DNA of 26,960 nt, taken from NCBI GenBank assembly GCA_051891195.1, contig JBJFEZ010000058.1, positions 1 to 26,960 on the forward strand. Direction: 5' to 3'. A program made the translations under genes and the position numbers. The notes beneath the pieces are model-generated. The model had not been told where the DNA came from. It did no database searches and worked only from the letters and a program-made list of their open reading frames with translations. Below, piece after piece: positions 8,201 through 18,118 of this stretch. Position 1 is the first letter of the stretch. The number at the start of each line of letters is the position of its first letter. Source of the DNA: CAG-273 sp051891195. Its GTDB lineage: Bacteria; Bacillota; Clostridia; TANB77; CAG-508.

Positions 8201-8818
8201 TTAAAAGTTTAATACTTCTTTCATACCTAACTTAAAACATAAATCTTTTTCCATATATCCCATATCAATATCTATTTTTCGTAATTTTACAAGGGCTTTC
8301 ATTTCTTCTTTATTTAAGTTAATTGGTTTTAAATCTTCAAATACCTCTATAGCATTTGGATATTTTTCGCTTATTTCATTGTACTTTTTCTGTAACTCTT
8401 TATATTCTTTTGTTTCAAATGTATATTTTCTTTTTTGTTCTTCTAACCAATCTGAAAAATTATTTGCTTCATAGTTAAGAAATGTATCATTGTCTTTTAT
8501 TTCCATCTTATTAGCAAAAAATTCATTTCTAATTTTATCCTTATCAATCATTCCTAACTTAAAATATGTTTTACTCCAGAATACTATTTCATTACTATAT
8601 AATAAATCATAATCTGTAAACATTTTTATTGCTTTATCATAATCTTCTTGATTAGGAATAACTTTTTTTAAGAAAACATTAAAATCTTCTGCTACATCAT
8701 ATAGCGTTGTTTCAATTTCTTTTAATTCAGGATTATTGTCATATACTGCTTGTTCAAAGTCTTCCTTTCTAAATTCATACATTTGATCTAAAATTGGTTT
8801 ATTAAATAATTCTTCCAT
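8201..8818 (-). CDS. Hypothetical protein, 205 aa
   Basis: I cannot place this protein in a family. It is highly charged, helical and without membrane segments or cysteine clusters. Features visible are VFWSKTYFKLGMIDKDKI in the middle, a long coiled-coil-like stretch (EEQKRKYTFETKEYKELQKK) and the C-terminal MEKDLCFKLGMKEVLNF. CFKLG recurs near the C-terminus of the DUF3991/TOPRIM protein (YLCFKLGLKK), perhaps by chance. The ATG has AGGAGG 9 nt upstream. It is a single transcription unit bounded by terminators on both sides. Many ICEs of this type carry small helical proteins of unknown use here. Confidence 0.75.
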   Translation of the reverse strand: MEELFNKPILDQMYEFRKEDFEQAVYDNNPELKEIETTLYDVAEDFNVFLKKVIPNQEDYDKAIKMFTDYDLLYSNEIVFWSKTYFKLGMIDKDKIRNEFFANKMEIKDNDTFLNYEANNFSDWLEEQKRKYTFETKEYKELQKKYNEISEKYPNAIEVFEDLKPINLNKEEMKALVKLRKIDIDMGYMEKDLCFKLGMKEVLNF

Positions 8819-8898
8819 TTCCTTTTACCTCCTAAATGTATTTTAGAACATTACTTTGAATAATTGAAATGTATAAATTATCTTTTTGCACTTTTGAC

Positions 8899-8928
8899 AA
8901 AAAAGAGCAATATATAAAAATACTGCTC
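8899..8928 (-). terminator. Rho-independent terminator after the ECF cassette
   Basis: Arms 8905-8913 and 8920-8928 (GAGCAATAT against ATACTGCTC, one G-U pair) with a short loop, followed on the minus strand by six U (8904-8899). It ends the transcript of the gene at 8960-9376. Confidence 0.8.
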
Positions 8929-8943
8929 CGTAATCACTAATAT

Positions 8944-8961
8944 AAATTGTAATTTGTCGCT
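8944..8961 (+). repeat. Left copy of 18-bp inverted repeat flanking the ECF sigma cassette
   Basis: Reading inward, AAATTGTAATTTGTCGCT matches the right copy (10962-10945 read on the minus strand, AAATAGTAATTTGTCGCT) at 17 of 18 positions. It overlaps the stop codon (8960-8962) of the membrane-protein gene. No target-site duplication is obvious. Confidence 0.65.
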
Positions 8962-9376
8962 ATCTTTCATCATCTAAAATTTGTATTTTTATGACTTCTC
9001 TTAATGGTGTTGGACTAATATCATTAATTGTTTCATCAGTAAAAGTAATTGATATATTGTTTCTTTCTTTCAAATCTGAAACTTTAACTTTTTCTCCTCT
9101 CCAAGTCATATCCATATCATCATCTACTTTAAATGTAAAATTGCCCCTATAATTTATATCATTTACATCTAACCCTTTAACATTGATATGAAAACTACCA
9201 TCATTGTACTGCTTTATACTTTCTATATTTGCATAAAATGTTTGACCTACCACTTTGCAAATTGCTAAATCGTTCTTTGGTGCATTTTTCTGTCCTATAA
9301 ATAAACCAAGACTAAAACTTACTAAAATAATAGCTAATATTCCTATTACAATAAATATTTTTTGTTTGCTTTTCAT
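8960..9376 (-). CDS. Small membrane-anchored protein of the ECF cassette
   Basis: A 138-aa protein with one N-terminal membrane segment (IFIVIGILAIILVSFSLGLFIG), so it is anchored with its body outside the cell. The outer domain (from about residue 38) is beta-rich, with repeated VxV/FxV strands (FYANIESIKQYNDGSFHINV, GNFTFKVDDDMDMTW). This recalls OB-fold domains such as DUF3221/YobA, but that is only an impression. I start at ATG 9376, since AGGGG is too close to the ATG at 9382. It follows sigma and anti-sigma genes and has its own likely promoter, so it may be a target or sensor of that pathway. Confidence 0.75.
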   Translation of the reverse strand: MKSKQKIFIVIGILAIILVSFSLGLFIGQKNAPKNDLAICKVVGQTFYANIESIKQYNDGSFHINVKGLDVNDINYRGNFTFKVDDDMDMTWRGEKVKVSDLKERNNISITFTDETINDISPTPLREVIKIQILDDER

Positions 9377-9402
9377 AAACATTCCCCTCTTTCTAATTCA
9401 TA

Positions 9403-9432
9403 ATTATAACATAAAAGGCAGATAATCTTCAA
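9403..9432 (-). promoter_or_regulatory. Sigma-A-type promoter for the small membrane protein
   Basis: Minus strand: -35 TTGAAG at 9432-9427, 18-nt spacer, -10 TATAAT at 9408-9403. The -35 hexamer lies in the loop of the preceding terminator hairpin. The start codon is about 26 nt downstream of the -10 box. Confidence 0.55.
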
Positions 9433-9445
9433 CCAATTATCTGCC
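9413..9445 (-). terminator. Hairpin terminator after the anti-sigma gene
   Basis: Perfect 10-bp stem GGCAGATAAT/ATTATCTGCC (9417-9426 with 9436-9445), followed on the minus strand by TTTTATG. The U-run is short, so some read-through is likely. Confidence 0.7.
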
Positions 9446-9489
9446 ATAGCATAAATTTATAAAAATCTGTATTTTTACCACTATCTTAT

Positions 9490-10341
9490 TTACTTATTAT
9501 TTTCTATATAACTTGTTGTATCTGGTTTAACTATATCATTATCTTTTACAATATTAAATTTATATTCATAGTCAACTACCATATCTGTTTTTCTAGTTAT
9601 CTCTTTATTTGATTTTTCTATGCTTCTAACTGCTAATCCTGTTTCTTTATCTATATACCTTTCATAACTATTTCCTTTAACAATATAACATTCTTTTCCA
9701 TTACAATAAGTAGAATCAATCCCTGTTATAAAAGCATATTGAAGATTTGCAAGTAATCCATCTGATACATAAGTTACAGGTAATACGGTTCCTCCTAACA
9801 TTGTTTCAGAATCTAGCACATTTTTTTTGCCATCTGACTCTGTAATAAATAATTGCTCATTACCTTTTTTATAATAAGTTATTTTTTGAATTTCATTGCC
9901 ATTAACCATTCTCGTAAGTGTTGTCAAATAATCTTTACCTTTATTATAACTCTCTGTTATAGTTAAAGTATCTCCTTGATAAGAATATAGTCTTGCATAG
10001 TAATTATCATATATTTGATTTTCATTTGCTTTTCCAGAAAGTGAAGTCATTATAATTGTTCTTCTTCCTACAACTATTACATATATTAATATTATAATTA
10101 ATAATGCATATTTTAAAATTTTTAATTTATTACTATATTTTTTAATGTATTTTACCTCTCTATCATCTCTTTTTGTAGCATTTACTTTAATTTCTTTTTG
10201 CATATTTGCTAATACTTTTTGACATTCAGGACACTCTTTTAAATGTTCCTCGATAAAATAGTTTGTTTCTTCATTTGTTAAATTCTCAATGTAATTTGGT
10301 AATAAATCTTGAATAATTTTACAATTTCTTTTCTCTTTCAT
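9490..10341 (-). CDS. Zinc-finger anti-sigma factor (membrane-spanning)
   Basis: A 283-aa anti-sigma factor that would hold the ECF sigma encoded just upstream at the membrane until a signal arrives. Residues 1-45 form a ZAS/zf-HC2 domain with C7, H33, C37 and C40 (EEHLKECPECQ, the H-x3-C-x2-C motif). A membrane segment (LKYALLIIILIYVIVV) lies near residue 75. The remainder is an extracellular beta-rich domain. ATG at 10341 begins one base after the sigma stop codon, and its AAGGAGG overlaps the last sigma codons, so translation is coupled. The arrangement resembles B. subtilis ylaC-ylaD. Confidence 0.85.
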   Translation of the reverse strand: MKEKRNCKIIQDLLPNYIENLTNEETNYFIEEHLKECPECQKVLANMQKEIKVNATKRDDREVKYIKKYSNKLKILKYALLIIILIYVIVVGRRTIIMTSLSGKANENQIYDNYYARLYSYQGDTLTITESYNKGKDYLTTLTRMVNGNEIQKITYYKKGNEQLFITESDGKKNVLDSETMLGGTVLPVTYVSDGLLANLQYAFITGIDSTYCNGKECYIVKGNSYERYIDKETGLAVRSIEKSNKEITRKTDMVVDYEYKFNIVKDNDIVKPDTTSYIENNK

Positions 10342-10342
10342 A

Positions 10343-10822
10343 TCAATCAACCTCCTTTAATTGATTCTTTCCTCGATAAAATGTTACTCTAGCCCAGTTT
10401 TCTGTCTTATTCAAAATAATTCCTATTTCTTTAAAAGTAAGTTCTCCTGTTATTCTTAAATACATTACTTCTCTTGTTTTCTCGTCTAAATACTGCATTT
10501 TTTTATATAGTGAAATTTTTTCATCATTTGAGATAACTTGTTCTTCTAATGTATTTAATGCTTGTACATTTAATAAATCTGCTTCTTTTGTTTCTACGAA
10601 CTTTTTATTTTTTTTACATTGGTCATACCAAAGATTTTTAGCAATTTGACATAGCCATACCGACATTTTACATTCACCTTTATAAGTATCAATTTTCTTT
10701 ACTGCTTTATAAAAAGTTTCTTGAGTTAGTTCTTCAGAAATATCATTATTATGAGTTAAACAGAATAAGTATTTGTTTACTATTTCAAAATATTGAGTAT
10801 ATATTTGTTCCATATCCTGCAT
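10343..10822 (-). CDS. ECF-type RNA polymerase sigma factor
   Basis: A 159-aa extracytoplasmic-function sigma factor. Region 2 spans about residues 5-75 (DISEELTQETFYKAVKKID, then WLCQIAKNLWYDQCKK). Region 4 is at about 100-155 (KTREVMYLRITGELTFKEIG then NKTENWARVTFYRGKNQL, the helix-turn-helix that reads the -35 box). ATG 10822 has AGGAGG 9 nt upstream; the ATG at 10813 is too far from it. An ECF-style promoter directly upstream suggests autoregulation, and the anti-sigma factor follows one base after the TGA stop. TGA as stop here also argues that the host uses TGA normally. Confidence 0.9.
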   Translation of the reverse strand: MQDMEQIYTQYFEIVNKYLFCLTHNNDISEELTQETFYKAVKKIDTYKGECKMSVWLCQIAKNLWYDQCKKNKKFVETKEADLLNVQALNTLEEQVISNDEKISLYKKMQYLDEKTREVMYLRITGELTFKEIGIILNKTENWARVTFYRGKNQLKEVD

Positions 10823-10847
10823 AACTTTTATCCTCCTTTGCATATAT

Positions 10848-10873
10848 GACGATTGAAATTGTAATTTGTTACA
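10848..10873 (-). promoter_or_regulatory. ECF sigma-dependent promoter of the sigma/anti-sigma operon
   Basis: Minus strand: -35 TGTAAC (10873-10868), exactly 16 nt, then -10 CGTC (10851-10848). Known ECF promoters of the SigM/W/X type have TGAAAC-N16-CGT(C/A), including the AAC core and the CGTC box seen here. It lies 26 nt before the sigma start codon, consistent with autoregulation. Confidence 0.7.
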
Positions 10874-10911
10874 AAATTTTTAAAAATTTCTTATTTTTTA
10901 CTAACTATATT

Positions 10912-10935
10912 AAAAATAGCAGAAATTTTCTGCTA
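10912..10935 (-). terminator. Rho-independent terminator after the methylase/helicase gene
   Basis: Stem TAGCAGA/TCTGCTA (10917-10923 with 10929-10935), extendable through A/T pairs, followed on the minus strand by UUUUU at 10916-10912. Confidence 0.8.
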
Positions 10936-10944
10936 CTTAACCTC

Positions 10945-10962
10945 AGCGACAAATTACTATTT
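10945..10962 (-). repeat. Right copy of 18-bp inverted repeat flanking the ECF sigma cassette
   Basis: The complement reads AAATAGTAATTTGTCGCT, 17 of 18 identical to the left copy at 8944-8961 in opposite orientation. The pair encloses 2,019 bp with sigma, anti-sigma, membrane-protein gene and the helicase terminator. Confidence 0.65.
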
Positions 10963-10993
10963 GATGAGTAAAGTATATCATAAGTAGCATATT

Positions 10994-13900
10994 TTAACAA
11001 CGCTCTGGCGATTTTTTATCTGAAGATTTATCTTCTTTTTCTTCTTGTTCATCTCCAAACATTTCATGATCATTATCATTTATTTTTAGCGCTGCATTTA
11101 TTTCGTCTAGCTTCTGCAATTTTTCTTTTAGCTCTTGTTCTTTTGGAAATTCTTTTTGTATTTCATTTTTTGCATTTTCTAATTGAAAATTGGTATTATC
11201 TAATTTCTCCCTTTCGTGTGGTATATCTCTTGAAATATTTTCTAAACAATTATTTATTCTAGTTATATTACCATTTGTGTCAGTTCCTAAATCTAATGAA
11301 TAACTAAATTTATTTTTCATTTTTAATTTTATATTTTTGCTAAATGAATCAAAGCTAATTTCCATTTTGAAACCTCTATATTCTCCGATTTCCTTAACTT
11401 CCATGCTTTTTAAAGTTTGTACACATTCTAATAATTTCTTACCTGCATCTTGTTTTTCAGTATATAAAGTATCTTCTATTTTCATTGGAGAGAATCCATC
11501 TTTGTTAGGTTTAGTATGCTCATCTAACCAAATTGTATCTTCTTCCATAGCTTCAATCTTATTATTTAATCTTGCAATTTCTTCTGGAAAATATTTAATA
11601 ACTTTATCTTGTAAAGCATATCTTTGGTTCATAAATTCTTGCCTTAATAGTTTTAGTTTAGAAACTTCAGTATCTAATTCGGTTTTTTTTAATATCAATG
11701 GATTACCTGTTGCTAATGCTTTAATTTCCCCATAAGTTAGAGCTTTATCATCAATATCTTCCATAGATCTTGCTGGAGTCTTTGATGTCATTATTTGTGA
11801 TATAAATTTTTGCTTTTGCTCTACTAATTGATACATATAGCTATCAAATGTTTTCTCTGTTACATAAGAATAAACAAATACTTTTTCATTTTCATTTCCT
11901 TGTCTAATCATACGACCATTTCTTTGAGTTAGATCTGATGGTTTCCACGCACAGTCTAAATGGTGCATAGCTATTAGCTTGTCTTGTACATTTGTTCCAG
12001 CTCCCATTTTTTGAGTAGAACCCATTAAAATTCTTACTTCTCCTCGTCTTACTTTACCAAATACCTCTTTCTTTTTAGCCTCTGTATCTGCCTCATGAAT
12101 AAAAGCGATTTCATTTTGTGGAATACCTTTTTCAACTAGCTTTTTCTTTAATTCATTATATACATCTGTAAATTCTTCTTTTTCAAATCCTTTTAAGTCT
12201 TTTGGAGTAGATAAATCACAAAATACCATTTGAGTAGATTTTTTATCTGTATTTTCTTCCCATATCTTATAAATATTATCTAAACAAGATTTTACTTTGC
12301 TACTTTCTGCATCTGGTAATAAAGGATTTATAAGTCTTTGGTCTAGTGCTAACTTTCTTCCTTCGTTAGTAATCTTTAACATATTATCTATGGAAGCATC
12401 TACTCCACCATTTCTTATATTTTCTGCTCTATCTCCAAGACTTTGTACCATATATTGCTGTATATCGCTAGGTTTTACAACAACATTTATATTCTCAAAA
12501 TCTGGAGTAGGTAAATTTAATGTTTCGGCTGTTTGTATATCAGCTACTTGTTTGAACATTGACATTAGCTCTGGTAGATTATGAAATTTTGCAAATCTTG
12601 TTTTAGCTCTGTAACCTGTTCCGTTCTGGTGCAAGTTCTATTGCTGTAATAGTTTCCCCAAATGTACTTGCCCAATTATCAAAATGTTCTAATTCATTTT
12701 TCTTTAGATCATCATATTGTAAATATCTTTGCATTGTATAAAGTTCTGCCATAGAATTACTTACTGGTGTTCCAGTTGCAAAGACAGTACCTTTACCACC
12801 TGTAATCTCATCTAAATATCTACATTTCATAAATAAGTCAGTAGATTTTTGAGCTTCTGTTTGAGCTATTCCTCCAACATTTCTCATTTTAGTATATAAG
12901 AATAAGTTTTTGTAATTGTGAGCTTCATCAACGAATAATTTATCAATTCCCAATTCTTCAAAAGTTACTACATCATCTTTTCTTTCTTGTTTATTAAGCT
13001 TTTCAAGTCTTGTTTCTAATCCTCTTTTAGTCTTTTCTAATTGCTTGATAGTGTAATATTCTCCCTTTTTCTCCTTTTCTTCTCTTATGCCATTTGTTAT
13101 ATCATTTATTTGTGCCTCTAATATAGATCTTTGTCTTTCAATTGACATTGGAATTTTTTCAAATTGAGAATGTCCTATTATTATTGCGTCAAAATCTCCT
13201 GTTGCTATTCTACTACAAAATTTCTTTCTGTTTTTTGTTTCAAAATCTTTTTTAGTTGCTACTAAAATATTTGCACTTGGATATAGCTGTAAAAACTCAC
13301 TAGCAAATTGTTCTATAATATGGTTTGGAACTACAAATAAAGACTTATTGCATAAGCCTAATCTTTTACTTTCCATTGCAGCTGCAACCATTTCAAAGGT
13401 TTTTCCAGCACCTACTTCGTGAGCAAGTAAAACATTTTTACCATATAAAACATGAGCTACTGCATTTAATTGATGTGTCCTTAATTTTATTTCTGGATTC
13501 ATTCCTACAAAGTCTATATGAGAGCCATCATACTCTCTCGGTCTTATAGAATTAAACTTGTCATTATAAAGTCTTACTAATTTGTTTCTTCTTTCTGGTT
13601 CATTCCATATCCAATTTAAAAAAGCCTCTTTTATAGCATCTTGTTTACTTGATGCTATTGCAGTTTCTTTTCTATTTAATACTCTTTGCTTTCTGCCCTC
13701 ATCATCTATAATAGTATCAAATACTTTTACATCTTTTAAATTAAGTGTTTGCTCTATTATTTTATAAGCATTTATTCTTGGTGTACCATAAGTAGAATAT
13801 GCTTTTACATTATCTCTATCTACACTCTTTCCATCAATATACCATTCAGCAGTTATGTTAGAATATTTTACTTTAATATCCCATTGATTATATCTTGGAG

Positions 13901-16900
13901 TTTCTAGTAGTTCAAAAATAAATTGTCTAACTATTTCTGGTGGTATCCATGTAGAGCCTAACTTAACACCAATTTCACTTGCTGTTAAATCTTCTGGTAT
14001 AACTTCTTTTAATTTTTCTACATTTATATTAAAGCTAGGATCTTCTTTTGCAAATTCTTCAGCAATTTTTAGTTTTTCTCTAACATTTCCAGATAAATAT
14101 TCATCAGCAGTTACCCAATGGTTTGGTTCTCCATATTCTGGGACATTAAAAATTACTCCCTCAAGACTTTTTACCATTTTGTCCATATCTATACCACATA
14201 ATTTTTGCATATAGTTCAAATCAACTTTTGCCTTATCTTGTATAGATAGAATTAAAGCCTCATCTGGAGTATCAACTTTCAATATTTGTTTTTTAGCTTT
14301 TATAGTTCTTTTATTGAATATATCAGCTTTCCCTACAAATTTGCCATCTCCATCAATTTTTTCAAGTGAGCATAATAGAAAATAACTACTATCATTAGAG
14401 AAAGCATTTTCATTTGCTCTTGAATTTATAAGTCCATATTCTTTTGTGAATCTATCGTATATTTCATTTAATTTTGCTTGTGCAATATGTATATATTCAT
14501 CAGAACGATCTTGTAATTGTAAATCTATAAGTTCTCTAGTTTGTTCTCTTAATGCGATTAAACCTTTTATTCTGTTTTGATTTGTTAATGGTAAATCATC
14601 TTGTAAAATCATTCTTGAATTTTCTCTAAAATAAATCTTGTCATCTATTATTGCATAAGAAAAATTTTTTACACTTGGAATAGCTGGAATAGATGTATCT
14701 TCCTGTTCTATTTCATTTTCAATAATGTTATCTTGTAACTCTCCATGAATATTAGTAATTGCATAATTCAATTGTTCTTCTAAATTTTGATTTTCATCTG
14801 CTTTACAAGTAGAATCATAACCATAAGCTGTAGAAACAATCTCCATATTTCCTAATATCATTTCTGGTTTATCAGTAAAATAGCTATTTATTGAAATATC
14901 ATTGCTATCTTTATCAAGATATACCCAATCTGGCATTATATCGGTCAAATTTTCTCTTTTCTGCAAGAAGATAATATCAGATGTTACCTTTGTTCCAGCA
15001 TTTTTAGTAAATGTATTGTCTGGTAATCTAATTGCACCTAAAAGCTCTGCTCTTTGTGCTATATACTTTCTAACTTCTGGACTTGCTTTGTCCATTGTTC
15101 CTTTAGATGTTATAAAAGCAATTACGCCATTTGGTCTAACTTTATCTAAAGTTTTAGCAAAGAAATAATCATGTATTAAGAAATTGTTTTTATCATATCT
15201 GCTATCATTTACTTTGAAATCTCCAAAAGGTACATTTCCTATTGCTACATCAAAAAAAGAATCTGGTAAATCTGCTTTTTCATACCCCTCTACTCTTATA
15301 TCTGCTTTCTGATATAATTGTTTTGATATTCTACCACTTATAGAATCTAGCTCAATACCATATAATTTAGAATTTTGCATTTCTTCTGGCAACATTCCTA
15401 AAAAGTTTCCTGTACCACAACTTGGTTCTAAAATATTTGCTTGTTCTAGTCCCATATTTTGCAAAGTTTTATATATAGCTTTTATTACTATTGGTGGTGT
15501 ATAAAAAGCAGTTAGTGTAGATGCTCGTGCAGAACTATATTCTTTATCTGTCAATAGCTCTTTTAGTTCGTGATATTCTTCACTCCAATTTGTTTTATTT
15601 TCATCAAATACATCTGGAAGTCCACCCCAACCTACATAACTAGCTAAAATTTCTTGTTCTTCTTTGTTTGCTAATCTATTTTCATCTTCTAGCTTCTTAA
15701 GTAGTTTTATTGCATCTATATTTCTTCTAACTTTTTCTTTTGGTGTTCCTTCTCCTAAAGAATTGTTATCAATATGATAGTTTATTTTTTCTTGTTTTTT
15801 ATAATATTCATCTCTATCAAGTGGCTTTCCATTTTCTTCTCTGGCTTTAAATAAATTTAATACATTTTGTGCTTGCTCAATATCTTTTTCTTTTAGCTCA
15901 TTTACTACATTTATAGCATCATTTTCTACTTTTTCTAAAACAGCATTTCCAACTTCTTCTGCAATAACTCCAGACTCTAAATTATCAATAAATTCTTGAC
16001 TTACTTCTCTTAAATTTTCTTTTGCTAATTCCTCTATGTCAGTAAAATTTGCAAGTCTTTTTCTTATATCTTGTTCTGATTGTTTAGTATTATCTATTTC
16101 AGAATATTCTAGTAAACCACCATCTATTTCTGTTCCAAAGTTATTATAAATCACATAATAATACCCCTCCTCATTAGTATGAAAATGAAAATAGTTACCA
16201 TTAGATAATCTATAATTCTTTTCTATATTTTGAATATCTTGCTTTTCTTCATCAACAACTACTTGCTTTTGATCTGGATTTACTCTTGCATCATACATCC
16301 ATTTTTGATTTTCATATTCCTCATTAAGCCATTTTTGATATTCTTCTTTTTCATTGCTATTAAGGTAAATATCAGCATTAACTAATTCTTTTATTCTTTT
16401 TTCAACCTTACTCCATGTTAGCAAAGTTTCTGGTGCATTTTCTTTTAGTCCGAATGTTAGTCTAATTCCTTTTGCATTATGCCATTCGTCTAAATTTTCG
16501 TAATTTCTTACACCTCCACCACCCTCGCCATATTCTTTTTTTAGAAAAGTAATGTTATCTTCAGTAGAATAACTTTCTTGGAATAATCTATAAATTCTAA
16601 ATTTTCCATCAGCAAAATGACTACCCTCTAAAAGAACATCATCTATTACTTTTTGTGTAAATTCAAAAGCAGAAGTATTTTCTACCTCTGCCTGTGCTTG
16701 AATATTATTTATTTGTTCTTCTACACTTGGTAAATTTTTTATTGGTGGAATATAGCTATCTGTAAATAGATTTAATTGTAAATCAACTCTGTTATTATCA
16801 TTTCTTCTGCTTGGTTTCGTATTGCGTTCATTGCTTGTACCCAACCCATTTGATCTGCTCTCTTCATTTCTTCGTTCACTTGAGCTTTCTCTGCTAATTG

Positions 16901-18118
16901 TTTGATTAGTAGTTTCAATCTGTTTTGAGCTGTTTCCTCTATTTCTCCTAAATGTTCTTCCATTTTGCCATCTAGCATCAATTCCTCGTATAGTCCTCTT
17001 TTGTGTTCCTTTAGAAATTTCTCCCTCATTCTTGAGAATCTCCCTTGTGTCATTTTCTTTGTTTGTGGCAATGCTACTTGTGGTACTTGATAATCTCCCA
17101 TTTGTTGGTATGTTAACTCTCTCATAATCATTTCTCCCTTCATTATTTTTATTTTCATTTACATGATAATTCGTTTTTTGATTATTTACAAATGTACGAT
17201 TTATATTATTTGTAGATTTTTCAAAATTTCTTACACTAGAATATATTTCTCGTAGCTCTTGTTCTGCTATATCACTAATTGCAGCACCTAATCTTGAAAT
17301 AACTCTTTTGCTATCAAATTGTTTTATAAGTTCAAAATCACTAAAATTAAAATGTTCCATTGGTTCAATACCACATCTTTTCATTGCCATATATGATATT
17401 GAATTTACCAATAGTCCTTTAAAAAATGACTCTAATTCTTCATCATTTAATCCTTGCAAAGAACTATTCTCTACTACTTCTTTTAAATCTACTAAATAAT
17501 CTTGAAAATTATCTTCTACTAGATTAGATGAGCTAGAATATATTGCTTCAGCTAGATTATCTTTAATTTCTAAATTACCAAAGCTATTTTCCAATGTTTC
17601 AATAAGTCCATTTGCATAAGAGGGTTTGACTTCCCATAACTTTAATTCTTGATTTATACCACTATGAGTGTCAGAAATATCAAATACATGCCTTAACACA
17701 TTTCTACCATTTTCAATAGAAATTAAAGCTATTCCTTTTGCACCTTTATTTACCCATCTTTTAAGCCTTTTATTCCATGTTTCTATATCAGCACAAGCAG
17801 TTGCATTTGGTTTTTGTGCATNNNNNNNNNNNNNNNNNNNNNNNNNNNNNNNNNNNNNNNNNNNNNNNNNNNNNNNNNNNNNNNNNNNNNNNNNNNNNNN
17901 NNNNNNNNNNNNNNNNNNNNNCTTTTATTCCATGTTTCTATATCAGCACAAGCAGTTGCATTTGGTTTTTGTGCATAAATAAGCACTTGTTCATTAAAAG
18001 AGTATTTATAATTGTTACTAGCTGTTTCCAGAAATTTAATCCAGTTTTCAGAACTATTTGTTATTTCTTTTAATGTATCATTTGCCATTTCATTTACTAA
18101 TTGATATTTACTAGGCAT
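10994..18118 (-). CDS. Giant N6-DNA methylase / SNF2-type helicase (LtrC-like), one CGG +1 frameshift and one N gap
   Basis: A fused methylase-helicase of about 2,322 aa, typical of Tn1549-like ICEs and thought to protect or process transferred DNA. The methylase (near residue 840) has EPSCGTGNFLGMLP and the catalytic IGNVPFG (NPPF variant). The helicase has Walker A HEVGAGKT (near 1514), VDEAH (near 1680), ATGTPVSNS and motif VI QRNGRMIRQG (near 2015). The frame breaks at 12623-12621, where GAA CGG AAC precedes a stop; skipping C gives APEGTGYRAKTRFAKF, the expected sequence, read on from 12621. The 100-N gap at 17822-17921 has 55-bp repeated flanks. Removing 155 nt plus the extra C leaves 6,969 nt, divisible by three. 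ATG 18118 overlaps the previous stop and has GAGGAGG upstream. Unshifted product would lack the second RecA lobe. Confidence 0.9.
12621..12623 (-). other. CGG +1 frameshift site in the methylase/helicase gene
   Basis: The minus strand reads CCA GAA CGG AAC AGG, then TAA three codons later (12605-12603). Skipping the C gives CCA GAA GGA ACA GGT, encoding APEGTGYRAKTRF as in homologues I know. The seven bases GAACGGA are identical to those at virD4 site 3184-3186. Confidence 0.75.
16772..17125 (-). CDS. tnpV: TnpV-family protein, overprinted in another frame of the helicase gene
   Basis: A 117-aa protein that I recognise as the TnpV family (named from clostridial transposons; function unknown). 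Family features are MRELTYQQMGDYQVPQVALP at the start, GRFSRMREKFLKEHKRGLYE, then KMEEHLGEIEETAQNRL, and the C-terminal GWVQAMNAIRNQAEEMIITE. It lies wholly inside the methylase/helicase gene on the same strand, +1 relative to its frame. AAGGGAG lies 8 nt before the ATG at 17125. In the host frame this stretch is a low-complexity Arg/Asn/Ser-rich linker between domains, as expected where the inner frame carries the constraint. No CGG occurs in it. Confidence 0.8.
   Translation of the reverse strand: MRELTYQQMGDYQVPQVALPQTKKMTQGRFSRMREKFLKEHKRGLYEELMLDGKMEEHLGEIEETAQNRLKLLIKQLAEKAQVNEEMKRADQMGWVQAMNAIRNQAEEMIITELIYN
17767..17976. other. Assembly gap (100 N) with identical 55-bp flanks
   Basis: Bases 17767-17821 and 17922-17976 are identical; 17822-17921 are N. 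Collapsing them joins ETWNK to RLKRWVNKGAKGIALI in the methylase/helicase frame. Same signature as the gap at 5554-5653. Confidence 0.95.
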
